Part shown: piece after piece, positions 43,393 to 54,737 of the stretch
How positions within the stretch are numbered: position 1 is the first letter of the stretch
Layout of the letters: each line of letters begins with the position of its first letter
Source: Typhlomys cinereus
Taxonomy: Eukaryota > Chordata > Mammalia > Rodentia > Platacanthomyidae
DNA: 64,000 bases
Direction of reading: 5' to 3'
Assembly (NCBI GenBank): GCA_023101885.1
Contig: JALPQD010000410.1
Span: forward strand, 1,814,407 to 1,878,406
Notes under the pieces: generated by a model
Seen by the model: the letters and a program-made list of their open reading frames with translations, nothing else
Told to the model about the DNA's origin: nothing
Database searches by the model: none
Translations under genes and position numbers: made by a program

Positions 43393-43850
43393 TCAGGGCT
43401 ATCTTCTAAGTTTTCAGACACTGGTCCTTTAGAATGGGAATTCCTGTGCCTTACCTTTTCAGGAATGATCTAGAATATGTAGTCCATTACAGTAATTACT
43501 AGCCAGCCACACGATTGACGGGCCCTTATAATGTAGATGGTGCAGCTGAGCCGTTTTATTTCATCTTAATCTTAATCAAATTTTAATTTGAAACAGAAGC
43601 TGTGTGTTTTTTCCATTGAACCCAACTCGATCCTTTTGGGAGGGTTATAGTCTACTTTACCCACAGCGTTATGTCAGATTCCTTTGATGTGTTGCTGTGT
43701 GACTGTGTGACTGTTTTTAATGTGGCTGTTTAGAAGCAAAGTTTAGCAAAGTTTAGAAGATTTATGTGGCTCCAGATGTATCTCTCTTTGACAGCAATGT
43801 GGTCTGGTTGGAACTTTCAGAACATGCACTCTGTGTGGCTGTATGTTCAC
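43393..43850. other. No recognised gene
   Basis: Unique-looking, with small slippage repeats at 43688-43715 (GTGTGACT) and 43737-43757 (GCAAAGTTTA). Confidence 0.4.
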
Positions 43851-43854
43851 ATGC

Positions 43855-44222
43855 ATGTATGTGTAAACGTGTTGGTGTCTGTGCCCAGCTCTCAGGGTGA
43901 TTCTTTGTGTACCTTTGTGGTAGCATTTAGGCGTGAACGATGCCATGTGTATGTGCACATACTTAGCAGACAGAGATCCACACTGGGTGCTTTTATCTGT
44001 CACTTTCCAGTGTTATTCAGTCAGATCTCGATGATTCAGTGAAGCCAGCTGGTCACCAAGTATCAGCAAGTCTCCTGCCTCTGTCCCCTCAGCCCTTAGG
44101 TTACAGGCTTGCGTTGCTAGCTTATTTACAAGAATGCCGGAGATTCAAACTCAGGGTTTTTTGGAGGTTTTTTTTTTTTTTGCTTGTGCGCAAGTATTTA
44201 ACCACCATCTCCCCCAGATTCT
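43855..44222 (-). mobile_element. B4-type composite SINE, antisense, diverged
   Basis: GTCACCAAGTATCAGCAAG, TAGGTTACAGGCTTGCGTTG, GAGATTCAAACTCAGGG; T run at about 44171. Confidence 0.4.
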
Positions 44223-46079
44223 CTCTAAATGATTCCTATGTATAATATGTACTGATTGAGAGTCCTGGGTAGACATCTGGCAGTTGATAGATACCCAAAG
44301 TGCCTTTGCCCCATCTTGGTCTTTCTTGGGTTGGGGGGAGTGGGCGGGGCTGCAGGGAGAGCCCTGCCTGCCACTGTGACATCACAAAGCACAGCCCTAG
44401 TCACCCAATCCCACCCAAGCTGAGGGACATTTTCTCCATCCTGTCCAGTCCACCACACACCACCCCTCTGCTGGCAAGAGGGGGCCTGGTGCAGCCCTCT
44501 TGCTCCACACCTGGGCCACACAACTAAGACCCGTGAAACAGAGGGAAACTCCTTCGCCCCTGACACTCCACAGTGAATGAGTGATCCCTCTCGGCTGACT
44601 CAAAATGTACTCCTCTCCCAGGAGGTAGGTACCAAGTTTTGAAATCTCACCACCACCCCTTGGTGTTTAATTTGTAACAGTGTATCCATTTTACCTGATC
44701 CCAGTGAGGAACTTGCTGATACATTTAACACTTGCTGATACATTTAACTGGGGTGACTCAAAGGGATTGAAATTTGCTACTTGAGCCTGATTTTCAATCT
44801 AGTAAGCTCATATCTTGACCTCTTTTTTCCTTTCTTCCATTCTTCTTTCTTTTCCACTTTTTCTTTTCCTCCTGTTCTCTGGGGCTACTTAGTGCTTAGC
44901 TCTTCTATCTTCCATCTGTATGATCCTGTTAATGAATGGCCTAGCGATAACCACATGGAGGGCACCCAACAGAAAGATGTGTGCTTCCTTAGGAAATGAA
45001 TTGAACAGACACGGAGCCTGGTGAAGATTTCCCAGGATCCCATTAGAAGACAGTCGGGAACTGAAACTTGAAAGAGGAAGCCCACTCTCTTCTGTTCTCA
45101 GGGAACCTGGGAGAGTTTCCAGGGATTCTTCCAAACCCCCAGAGATACCCTGGTAGACAGCCCAAAAGTCTTGGTCTTATTTGGGGGTAGGGGCCACGTC
45201 CCAGAATGACCAGCTTGCCCACGAACTTTCACCTTTAAGGGATTACTTAGGAGTTCAATGCTGCTCCTTCTCTAATGTACTTTCTTTACTAGGGAGAGAA
45301 CAAAGCTTAGTGAGCGCATTGACAGCTGCACAGAGAGCAGTAATTACATTGACCAGACAACCTGACAGAGACTTGGGGGATGGGAAAGCCAGCTCACTCA
45401 GTTCCCCCAATTCAGAAGAAGCCCAAATGAATATACCATAAATTGGAGAACTTTCCAGGCAGTTATAAATTGGATAGCAAAAGACAGTCAAAGCTCAGAG
45501 TAATTTATTTTTTTTATCACTGGTTTTCTAGACGAGACACTGGGAATATGGGGAGAGTCTGGTAACATAAATCTGAGAGACGTAAGGGACAGTATACTTG
45601 GACTCTCGCCTCCTTCAGTTTCCACAATGTGACCAGCTGCTACCCTGTATCTTTGGTCCCTTACTGGACAGCAGGCTAGCTGAGTTAGATGCTGGCTGGA
45701 TGGGGGCTTTAAATGGAGTGCACCTTGTCTCGCTCTGAGTTAGGCCCTTCGGTTGTACTCTTGAGTGCGGGATGGAGGGAGAGGTTCGTGAAGGGTCTAG
45801 CCTGGGACCTGCAGACAGTTTATATCATTTCCCCTTCATTTCAGCTACCCTTCCAACGCTTATGATCTTCAAAGTAGAACTGCAGAGGACTCTTTCCCTC
45901 GTCTAACTCCCGGGGGAGGAAGGTAGGTAACTGAGCTACCCTCCTCAGCCCAGGGGTAGGGGGGATCGTGCCTCGCTTCTCAGCTCGGCTCTACGAAACG
46001 CGGCAGATACACGCTAACCCTTCAGAAAGGGACCAGTGGTTCCGCATTTAGAGGAGAAGGAATGCTTGGTTTCACAGAT
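44223..46079. other. No recognised gene, about 1.9 kb, few repeats
   Basis: Upstream flank of the CpG island. A tandem pair of CTTGCTGATACATTTAAC lies at 44712-44748. The frame 45181-45441 has no recognised domain. Confidence 0.4.
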
Positions 46080-46241
46080 GCTTGACTTTGGGGTCAGCTA
46101 CTTCGCCCAGCGCGGAATTTAACCCCTCTTTTCCCTGGGCGCTCCCTCGCCCCTGCCCTGGGAGAGCCCATCCCAGGAAGAAGAATCAGCCAGGATCCTG
46201 GGCCCCACCCGACCTGCGAGTCCCTGGCAGCCGGCACACAA

Positions 46242-46250
46242 GGGCGGGGC
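46242..46250 (+). promoter_or_regulatory. Sp1-type GC box
   Basis: GGGCGGGGC, 31 bp upstream of the X-box. Confidence 0.6.
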
Positions 46251-46281
46251 CGCGGCAAACAATTGAAAACACGCCTGGTGT

Positions 46282-46295
46282 GTTGCCGTGGCAAC
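46282..46295. promoter_or_regulatory. RFX X-box, perfect inverted repeat
   Basis: GTTGCCGTGGCAAC: two 6-bp half-sites with a 2-bp spacer, matching the RFX-family consensus. A third half-site, GGGCAACC, follows at 46309-46316. Confidence 0.75.
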
Positions 46296-46510
46296 CGCGC
46301 CCGCTGCTGGGCAACCGAGGAGCCGTAGTAAATGCAGCAAGGGAGGGTTACTCACGAGGGGGGAGACCAGGCGGGAAGGAGGAGGGGGTCAGTCGGGAAA
46401 GAGCGGGGGTGGGGTGAGGACGACATCCCGCGCAGATGAAAGGAAGGACAGGGGCGCACGCGATTGGGGGGGAGGGGACCCAGTCCTGCAGGATGCAGCC
46501 ACGCCCAGGA

Positions 46511-47905
46511 ACCCCCTCTGTGTTCCGAAGTCTCCAAGTCACACCCCATCACCCTAATCCCCAGCCAGCCCAGAGCTGTGACCCGGCGTGAGCCATTGCC
46601 CCACAGGAAGTGCAGATGTGGCTGCCCCGTCTGATTCACGCCTGGGGCGTGGAAGAAAGGCAGCTTCCTCCCCTGGAAATGGTCTCAAACAATTCCATTA
46701 AAAAGCGGAAAGGGAAAGGCCAGAGAAAGGCCCCAAGTGTTTTCCTAGGGTCCTTCCCAGTGAATAAGCGGAAGTGTTCCTAGCATTGGCTAAACCACCT
46801 TCGGAGCCCTTGGGGTTACAAGGACCCTGAGAATGAGAGGCAATACGGGTCTTCTGGAGGGGGGGTTTCTCTTCTCTTTCCCCCCTGGGGGGCAGAGATG
46901 GAAACGTCCTCTCAACAAAACTCTGGCCTCCATGAGTAAAGGTTGTTCAATGTCACACACTGGCCGGTTGAAATTTTTTAAAAAAAAATGTCATCAGTAT
47001 CAAAGTGTTCCTGAGCCCGTTATCCGAAATGGCTCTAATCTGCAGGGACTCACCTAGCTCAGAAAAGGACATGACACCTTCAATCTGTCACTATCTCTGG
47101 GGCCACCCATCTGTCCTCTGGTCCCTGTGACCTAAAGGTGATACTGGCAATGAGATCATTGCTGTTTTCCCAACTTGGCTGGTGGAGAAGCAGGAATGTC
47201 CTCACAGGTGGAAGGAAACATTTTTGTCAGAGAAACTGTCTGGTGAAAACTTTGTCCACTTGTATAGAAGTCTCCAGTGTGCTTATGTTTATGAGCTGGG
47301 GAACATGTCAGCTTTAGGTTGTCTGTACACACTTCGCGTTCCCTCGAAGGCTTCCTAGTGGGACTCACAAGCCTGGTTGGTATTACAAACCCCATTGGTT
47401 TGGTCAAAGATGTAAAGACAGTGTGAGACCCCCAAGGATCACCGATGGAATGAAAACATGGCCATTCAGTTGACATCCAGCAACTTCATGGCCAAGGCGT
47501 GTAACAGATAAGTAAACCTGGAGATATGGGATACACGAAAGGCGCGCCTGGCTGGACCTGGAGGAGCAGAGAACAGCCACTGGATCAGCTGGTGACAGCC
47601 AGACATTTCAGTCCCGCTTTGGCCTCTAGTCTGTTGAGCAACAGGGGAGGAGTTAGTTAATGGGGCAGGGGTCAGAATTCTGGCCCCCAAGAGGAGGACA
47701 GAAAAACTCTTGCCAAGGAGAGCAAACAAGATGTCAGGAAGAATGGCATGAGAAAAATCAGCAGAGCCCTTAGCCCCAGGCACCACACTAGGGAAGTATG
47801 GCATCACACACCTGTTTTTTGTTTCCGCTTCCTTGCCTGTCATTTTAAGTACCTGTAATCTACAACCTGCTCAATACATTGAACTTCTGTCCACCAAGTA
47901 TATGT
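46511..47905. other. No recognised gene downstream of the CpG island
   Basis: Unique-looking sequence. Short frames on both strands (for example 46833-47057) have no domain. Confidence 0.4.
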
Positions 47906-47907
47906 CT

Positions 47908-48126
47908 CCCTGGGCTAGAGAGACAGAAGCAAAAGGACCTGAGTTCAAATCCCAGATCCCATGTTAAAAAAAAAAAAATGTTGGTCAGGAGAAATGGCAG
48001 TGATCTGAACTTCTGATCTTGGAAGGCGGAGCAACCCAGGGTGCCTCCCAAAGTCACCCTTGGCTCTCCACAGGCACACATACTCAAGTGCCCTCTTGCA
48101 CACACACACACACCAAAAAAAAAAAA
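47908..48126 (+). mobile_element. Dimeric ID-type SINE with internal deletions
   Basis: CTGGGCTAGAGAGACAG runs straight into AGCAAAAGGACCTGAGTTC, A(13) linker, shortened right arm, (AC)n and A(12) end. Confidence 0.8.
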
Positions 48127-49508
48127 GTATGTATGCCCTGAGACCACCTTTTCTTTTTATTTGTATCTATTAAAATTGGTTTGGGACACTCCAGGGAAGG
48201 TGGCTAAGGACCTTAGCAAGTATAAGTTAGTCTCAATCCTCGGCATTATGATGTCATAAATGGTGAGGTATGTACATATCCTGGTGGCAGTCACCTTGAA
48301 ATCCTAACCATCCAGTATACCAAAGTTAAATACCGTTTGGAAAGGTGGGACCTTTGTGTCCATACTGAGCCCTGGGCTTCTAAGCATAGCCTAATTGTAT
48401 TTACTACATTGGCCAGCAATCACGTCTGTTCTAAGAAAGGAAAGGAAAGGAAAAGAAAGAAAAAAAAATTAACATGCCCAAATCTCACAATGAAAGGAAG
48501 AAGGATGTTGGACTATGGTTTTGTTTTTTTTGGGGGGGGGTGTTTTTTTTCTACTCAGGCAGAGAAACTTAAGTTTTTGAGGAAATTAAGAATTGGGTCC
48601 CAGGACCCTCCAATAGAGGGCGAGCCCAAGATTGGTCACAAACAACCAAGCTTACATTGAAGCCCCCTCGCCTAGCACAGCCTGGGAGTGGGTGGATCCA
48701 GGCTTTATTGAGCATTGAAATAATATTTTGGAGACCTTTAAGAAAAATAACACAAAATCGCAAGTTTGAATTAGGGAACAGGCTCTTTGGTGGCAGCCCA
48801 ATTAAGTGGGGGACCAGGCAGCTGGAGTTTCATGAGTTTCACTAGAAATCCACCTTCCCTGCTCTCCATGTAACACGCTCAAGACTGCCACTCCCCACCC
48901 CCTTTTCCCTGGAGAAGGCAAACTTGAGACTATTAAGGCTTCGGGGGTGCGGTTTATGAGCAGAAGCCATAAAACCCAAAGACAGAGGTCTGTGCCAAGC
49001 CCTGACTCAAAGAGGGCTGTGAGAAGTGTCTGCGAATATGTGAAGGGTGTACGCACCCGAGAAGGGAAAAGAATTGCTCACTGTTCTGGGGTGGAGAGAG
49101 AATGAGGATACAATTAAGGAGAGAAAAATGTGCCCAAGACTCGTCAGGAAACATCGGCTAGCTGTGTTTTCTGATACTGTGGAGTTATGTCTCCCAGGGG
49201 AAGTATTTGAGGGTCTGTTGAGTCACTGAGAACTGGGAACTGGCCACACACACAAAAAAAAATGTGCTAGAGGAAATGATCCTGCAAAGAGGTCCTCCAG
49301 GGAGTGGCCAGAGGCCCCTAAAGCTCATTCGGAGCCCTGAATTCCATCAGACTGACACATGGTAGGTGGGTGCGCCAGGAGGAGGCCAAAAGACGGAAAA
49401 GGAAGGCGTCCTCTAGGGAGGAAGAAGAAAGTACAGGGGACAGCGCCACCCAGCGTTGAGAAGAAATCGTGTTGCCAGAACACTGCTCTAGCCAAGAGTG
49501 AGATGGGA
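48127..49508. other. No recognised gene, about 1.4 kb
   Basis: Contains a (GGAAA)n patch (about 48436-48468) and T/G runs (48526-48551). Nothing coding is supported. Confidence 0.4.
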
Positions 49509-50001
49509 CCTTCTACCAAAGCAGAGTTGTGTCACAAGGAATGAAGGGTAGTTAGGATACTAAATATCTTATTGGCATCCTGACCTCTGTCTGGGAGAAG
49601 TAAAGTGTAGGATAGGTTAAAGAAGAGACACCTTTGGCTAGAAACGCAGATTCATTCCAACACTCACTCCGGAGGAGGAGGAGCCTGCTTTTGATTGGTT
49701 AAGCTAATTGCACAAATATGGACTGGCAAAATATGACAAATACGAGCCAAAGAGAGGCCTCAGGAGTTAAACCTCTGCCTTGAAAGCAGAAGGTCCTGAA
49801 TTCGAATTCCGAATCCCGCATAAAAAATGCCAGGCAGAAATGGTGGTGGCCTGTACTTCTGGCTTTGGAAGACCAAGTCTGGGAAACTCCAGAGCAAAGC
49901 AAAGCAAATAGGAGGTAGCGCAATCCGGGGTGATTCCTAAAGTCACCCTTGGGTCTCCACAGGCACACACAGCGCCTTCTGATACACACACACACACACA
50001 C
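49509..50001 (+). repeat. Local duplication, copy 1
   Basis: Matches 51577-52380 from CCTTCTACCAAAGCAGAG through unique sequence (TTTGATTGGTTAAGCTAATT) and an old dimeric SINE to its AC tail. It lacks the young SINE present in copy 2. Confidence 0.88.
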
Positions 50002-50005
50002 AGAG
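49744..50005 (+). mobile_element. Dimeric ID-type SINE (older) in duplication copy 1
   Basis: CAGGAGTTAAACCTCTGCC, GAATTCGAATTCCGAATCC, right arm to AAAGTCACCCTTGGGTCTCC, (AC)n. Confidence 0.85.
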
Positions 50006-50450
50006 AGAGAGACTTGCAAAAAAATTTTGAAAAATTTAAATGACAAATATGTACCAGCTAAACCAGAAGTGAAGGACACGTCGGGCAGGAAGTGGAGGAT
50101 TTTGTCAACAGTGTGCCCAAAATGACTCAAGCAGGTGGCATCTCACAGTCACTCCTTGAATGTATAGTAAGAGCTTTCTAAAATTATGAATCCTGGGTCT
50201 GAGTCCATAACTAATATGGAATTTCAGGGTGGGATCTGGAATCTGCACGTTTTCCAAAGTTTCTAAGAATGTGATCCTTGGTCAGAATTTCTGGAATGGA
50301 TGGGCCTTGGAGAAATTTCCAACCCAGAGGAACAATTGCAATGGAATATAGCAAGTGTCATGAGAGAGACAAGGATAGAAAGCAGGGAGCTATTCACTCG
50401 TCTGAGGGGGAAAAAGAAAAATGTTTAATGTATGACTGACATTTTACAGT
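50006..50450. other. No recognised gene
   Basis: Unique-looking; nothing supported. Confidence 0.4.
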
Positions 50451-50454
50451 AAAA

Positions 50455-50698
50455 CCGAGAGGCAGATGGGAAGAGGAGGGGAAGGAAGTGAAGGAAAGTA
50501 GAGGATGAGAAGGAAGGAAGAGGAAGGAAAAGGGAGGAAAAAAGAGGGGAAGGAGGAAAAGGAGGAGAGGAAAGAGGAGAAGAACAAAAAGGAAGGTATA
50601 GGAAGGAAGAAAAGGGAGAAGGAAAAAGGAAGAAGAGGAGGAGATAGATGGAAAGGAGGAAGAGGAAGGAGGAGAAGAAACAATAAAGAAATTTCTAG
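50455..50698. repeat. Purine (GGAAG/AAGGA)n tract
   Basis: About 240 bp of A/G on the plus strand. Confidence 0.93.
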
Positions 50699-51094
50699 AG
50701 TGGGGGTCCTCATGCCTGTCCTTAGTGGACACTTTCTGGGACAAAGTTCATCTTTTTCTTCTTGAATCGCCTCTTCCCTCACTTGCTTGTCATCTGGACG
50801 CCACAAGTTGTGTGTGCCTTGCTTGGTATGAGTTTCATTAACCCTTCCTTATGAGGCCTGGAGCCTATAAATATGTATAACCTGAAGTGGATTGAACATT
50901 GAGTCACCATCAGATATGTAGACAAACTTCCAAACCCATTAAGATGGATCAGCTGTTAAAATTAAACGCTGAGTTTGGACTTGTCTGAATCATCATAGTT
51001 TGCTCTTTGTACGGAACTATCAGCGACAGTATTTTATCTGCTAGTCCAGTTCCTATTCAAGCAATGAATAAAAGAATAATTAGAAAAGATCCAT

Positions 51095-51515
51095 GTCTAA
51101 TGCTCAGCATCCACAGCAGCTAAGAAATGGAACCACTATAGATGTCAGTGAACAGATGAATAATTGTCATATGGAATTGTATCCAGCTATAAGAGAAAAA
51201 CGAAGTCATGACATTTGTGGGGGAAATGAATGGAAATAGAGATCACTGTGCTAAGCAAAATAAATCAGACTGAGAAAAACAGATATCCATGTTTTCTCTC
51301 ATATGCAAAACTTAGATTTTAATATGTATATATGTGTGATTATGGGAGGGGGGAGACCATACTGGGGGAAGGACAAGAAAATAGAGTAATGGAATACATG
51401 TGAAATGAAAGCAGAAGGAAGACTGTTGAGAGGAGAAGGGGAGCAGAAGAATGGGGGAATAGGGGGAAAGGTGGAGTGAAGGGGGGAGTTCAGGTGGGTA
51501 GGGAGTAGGAGATGA
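51095..51515 (+). mobile_element. Old L1 3' end (ORF2 end plus 3' UTR)
   Basis: The C-terminal ORF2 region is recognisable in broken form: ATTGTATCCAGCTATAAGAG, GGGAAATGAATGGAAATAG, CTAAGCAAAATAAATCAGAC. It is followed by a G/A-rich 3' UTR segment. Confidence 0.65.
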
Positions 51516-51865
51516 AGATCAACAAGATCACAGTGTTTATGAAAATGCTGTACTGGAACCCTCTGCTTTGTATGCTCCTTCTACCAAAGCAGAGTTGTGT
51601 CACAAGGAATAAAGGGTACTTGGGATATAAATGCATATATATAAAAATGCATGTATATATGTTATATATTATAGGTTATATGTTATACGTGTAGGCTGGG
51701 TTACAGAAAAGACAGCTTTGGCTAGAAATACAGATTCATTCCAACATTCACTCCAGAGAGGAGGAGCCTACTTTTGATTGGTTAAGCTAATTGCACAAAT
51801 ATGGACTGGCAAAAATATGACAAATATGGGCCAGAGAGAGGGCGCAGGAGTTAAACCTCTGCCTT

Positions 51866-51882
51866 GAAAGCAGAAGGTCCTG
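51866..51882. repeat. Target-site duplication of the young SINE, left
   Basis: GAAAGCAGAAGGTCCTG, 17 bp, repeated exactly at 52164-52180. Confidence 0.93.
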
Positions 51883-52163
51883 GAGCTGGAGAGGTGGCTC
51901 AGGGGTTAAGTTTCTGCCTTGCAGGCGGAAGGTCCTGAGTTCGGATCCTAGACCCCACGTATAGATGCCAGGTGGAAGCCAGGGCGGCCTGCGTTTCTGG
52001 TCCTGGTAGGGCGGAGCCTGTGAATCCCGGGGCAGAGTAAACAAGGAGGAGGTGGAGGCGTCCATGGTGGCTCCCGAATTCGTCCTGGTTCTACACACAC
52101 ACACATACATACACACATACACACATACACGCGCACAATTGAATAAATAATAATTTAAAAAAA
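51883..52163 (+). mobile_element. Young dimeric SINE nested in an old copy
   Basis: GAGCTGGAGAGGTGGCTCAG, GTATAGATGCCAGGTGGAAG, GGGCAGAGTAAACAAGGAGG, TCCATGGTGGCTCCCGAATT, AC/ACAT tail, TTGAATAAATAATAATTT end. The exact 17-bp duplication and strong match to the other young copies indicate recent insertion. Confidence 0.93.
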
Positions 52164-52180
52164 GAAAGCAGAAGGTCCTG
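52164..52180. repeat. Target-site duplication of the young SINE, right
   Basis: Identical to 51866-51882. Confidence 0.93.
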
Positions 52181-52542
52181 AATTTGAATTCCAGATCCCA
52201 CATAAAAAATGCCAGGCAGAAATGGTGGCAGCTTGTACTTCCGGCTTTGGAAGACCAAGCCTGGGAAACTCCAGAGCAAAGCAAAGCAAATAGGAGGTAG
52301 CAGCAATCCAGGGTGATTCCTAAAGTCACCCTTGGGTCTCCACAAGCACACACAGTGTTCTCTGATGTACACACACACACTACTCACTCACACACACACA
52401 CTTTTTAATTGCCATGCAAGCCCTGGAGAAAACACCAAGGCTGGTAGTGTCAGTCAGGGTCCAAGGGACGCGTGCCTACCACGAAGGACCCTGAAGGCCT
52501 CTCTCCAGCCCCATCCCCTCCTCCTGTGCTTGTGTGTTTCAG

Positions 52543-52860
52543 ATGGAACTCCCGAAGGGCTGCTCTGAGCAACGCACCGTCCTTCCTCCCGTCCTCAGCC
52601 TGCTATCACTCGGCCTCTCCACAGCACCCCTGCTCAGGAGCCAGCGGGTTGTGGGCGCACAGAAGGTGCCCCAGCCCCTGTTCGGCAAGGTCTGGCAGCC
52701 AAATGCTTTGACATGCCGATGCCCTTGGATGGCGGCCTCACCAACGCACCAGCCCAGGAGGTGGTACAACACAGCTGGGAGACTGGGCATGAACCCTTCA
52801 CCTTCTTTGTCGTCCGCACTCGCCTGTGGCTACCCCGTGAGGAAACCATGGAAGAGCCAG
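52543..52860 (+). other. Exon-like segment, unidentified
   Basis: Bounded by a good acceptor (TGCTTGTGTGTTTCAG) and a good donor (GAGCCAG then GTGAGC). It is CpG-containing and free of repeats. Two frames stay open across most of it; one (from 52713) gives a reasonable peptide beginning [17 protein letters not shown] cannot assign a gene, and an in-frame stop near 52565 would limit that frame if the whole segment were coding. Chance is a real alternative. Confidence 0.25.
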
Positions 52861-52934
52861 GTGAGCACCCCGCGCCGGCTGCCCAGCCCGGCCTCACCGG
52901 CGTGATTTGGTCTAATCGTCGTGTTTGCTGTGTT

Positions 52935-53042
52935 GTGTTGCTTTACTTTGAGATAAATCTCTTTGTAGTCCAGGCTGATCTGGAACTTGCAGCAATCCTC
53001 CTGCCTCAGCCTCTTTGTATATGTCATCATCCCAGGCTGGGA
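52935..53042 (-). mobile_element. B1 SINE, antisense
   Basis: TTTGTAGTCCAGGCTGATC, CAATCCTCCTGCCTCAGCC. Confidence 0.7.
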
Positions 53043-53975
53043 CAAGGAAATCATGCATTCAGAGACATCCCGCAGAGGCCAAGAAAAGGCCGAGTGGCAT
53101 GGAGGGTCTTTCCTTAGATTCTCATGCCCAAACTTCGCTTCACCTCCCCCCCCCTTTTAGGAAACCTATGGGTTTCAAATGGCATTAAACTTGCCACTTT
53201 CACTTAAACCTTCCCACTAGACTTCCAGGCTAGTGACCTGCAGCTGCTATTTAAAAACAAAACAAGGAGAGACATGCTGCGGAGACAGCCTTTGCTTTGC
53301 CCAACTGACTTCACATGAATAGCTTCGTTTGTGGAAACCTTAGCTTTTCCCGCTCTAGCCTCTCCCTTCCTGGCTAAGGATTAGTGTTGCAGCTGAGAGG
53401 GGAAGGGGGAGCTGTAGTGGCACCCTGGAGGTCACCTGAGCCACATGGCCAACTCAAAAGCACCCTAGGGAGACACCATCTCCAAAAACCAAGGGCTGAA
53501 AATCTTGGTGATTTTAACAAGTTAGTGAACAAGTGTGTGACGCCCCGGACTGGAGCTCCAGGACTGCAAAGTAAAGTAGTAAATGGATACATATAGATAA
53601 TAAGGAATGTATGTGTGACTGTAGCATGTGTGTAGTGCACAAGTGTGTATGTTGTACGATGTTAGGAAAGCTGACATCCAGAAGGGGGTGCATGATCCAG
53701 CCCTAGAGGAGCTCCAGACACGCTGACCCCAAACACTGTGTCCACACACACTGGGCAACATGGATTCCTCCGGGCAGAAAGGATGGCACCAAAGATACCA
53801 ATTGCTGCCTCCTCTGCTCCTTCCTCCCTGTTTGGACCATCCAACAGTCACCTTAGGGCACTGAAGGGTAGTACTTGATGGTGAGATGCTTTCTAATGCT
53901 CAGGATGGTGCATTAGAGTTGAGATGGCTACTTATCCCAAATTGGGAGAAAAAGGAGATGGAAGAAAAATAAACG
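53043..53975. other. No recognised gene, about 0.9 kb
   Basis: Unique-looking. A minus-strand 109-codon frame (53522-53851) has no recognised domain. Confidence 0.4.
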
Positions 53976-53976
53976 T

Positions 53977-54022
<46 letters not shown>
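53977..54022. repeat. (GT)n microsatellite, about 23 units
   Basis: Uninterrupted GT run. Confidence 0.95.
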
Positions 54023-54024
<2 letters not shown>

Positions 54025-54313
54025 GTGTCTGTCTTTAACTGTGATATTTAGCTCAGGGCTAAGGGATGTGTTAACACCAGCCGGGACACAGAAGCATGGA
54101 CCTGCATGGGCGTGCTTGGAAAGCATCGTTTTTACAATGAGAAAGCAGGAGAGCAGAATCTGACATTCTCTCTGCTTCCAAAACAGGACATGCACTGGAT
54201 GCCTCCCGCATGCTCGGCAGACCATCAGGGCAAAAGGCTGGGTGTGGATGGGAAGCCCATATCCTGATACCTAAGGGAAACCTTACCATGACGTGGTCCC
54301 TTGTCATTTCAGG

Positions 54314-54509
54314 GGAGAAACGGCGAAGTCTCTATGAACTCACACCACCAGCCGAGAGAGATGAGAAAGGACTACTGGAATCTACCCCGTTGCAAGGCGC
54401 ATGTCACCCCGCTCTCCGATTTAGAGGGGAGCGGTTGATAGAGAAGACTCTCCTCCCCCAGCTCCCCTTGAGACCCGTGTCGAGTATGTGTTCAGGAAGG
54501 ATTTAGTGA
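54314..54509 (+). other. Second exon-like segment, unidentified
   Basis: Preceded by a good acceptor (CCCTTGTCATTTCAG) with an open frame to a TAG at 54507-54509. Joining in phase with the donor at 52860 keeps a frame open (…EEP-G-EKRRSLYELTPP…), which is suggestive only. No polyadenylation signal is obvious close behind. Confidence 0.22.
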
Positions 54510-54737
54510 CCGCTGACTGGGGGCCTCTCTGTCTAAACTTCACTCTGACCTCATGCGACCCCCACAGGGCAGCAGTGTTGCCAGTGCTGTGAGAGGGACA
54601 CAAGGCAGGGGAGGGAGGGTGAGGATAACTCAAGTCCACTGACACAAAACCATCCACTCTAACCAGGCTCTTGTTGCCAAGAAAACAACTGGAAAACTTG
54701 TAGTTCTCCTTTTGTGAGTGGTTTTTTTTTTTTTTTT

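Larger units (their letters stand above)
46080..46510. promoter_or_regulatory. CpG island, probable promoter
   Basis: Outside the L1 this is the most CpG-rich stretch noticed. It has a GC box, a palindromic X-box, a further half-site and low repeat content. Mammalian CpG-island promoters with an RFX X-box commonly drive ciliary genes; that function is inference. Direction is undetermined: a possible donor GTGAGG lies at 46414 on the plus strand, but neither strand shows a convincing coding first exon. Confidence 0.6.
51577..52380 (+). repeat. Local duplication, copy 2, with a young SINE inside
   Basis: Partner of 49509-50001. It differs by an AT-rich expansion (about 51625-51690) and the young SINE at 51883-52163. 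The old SINE (51828-51882 plus 52181-52380) is shared by both copies and so predates the duplication. Confidence 0.88.
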
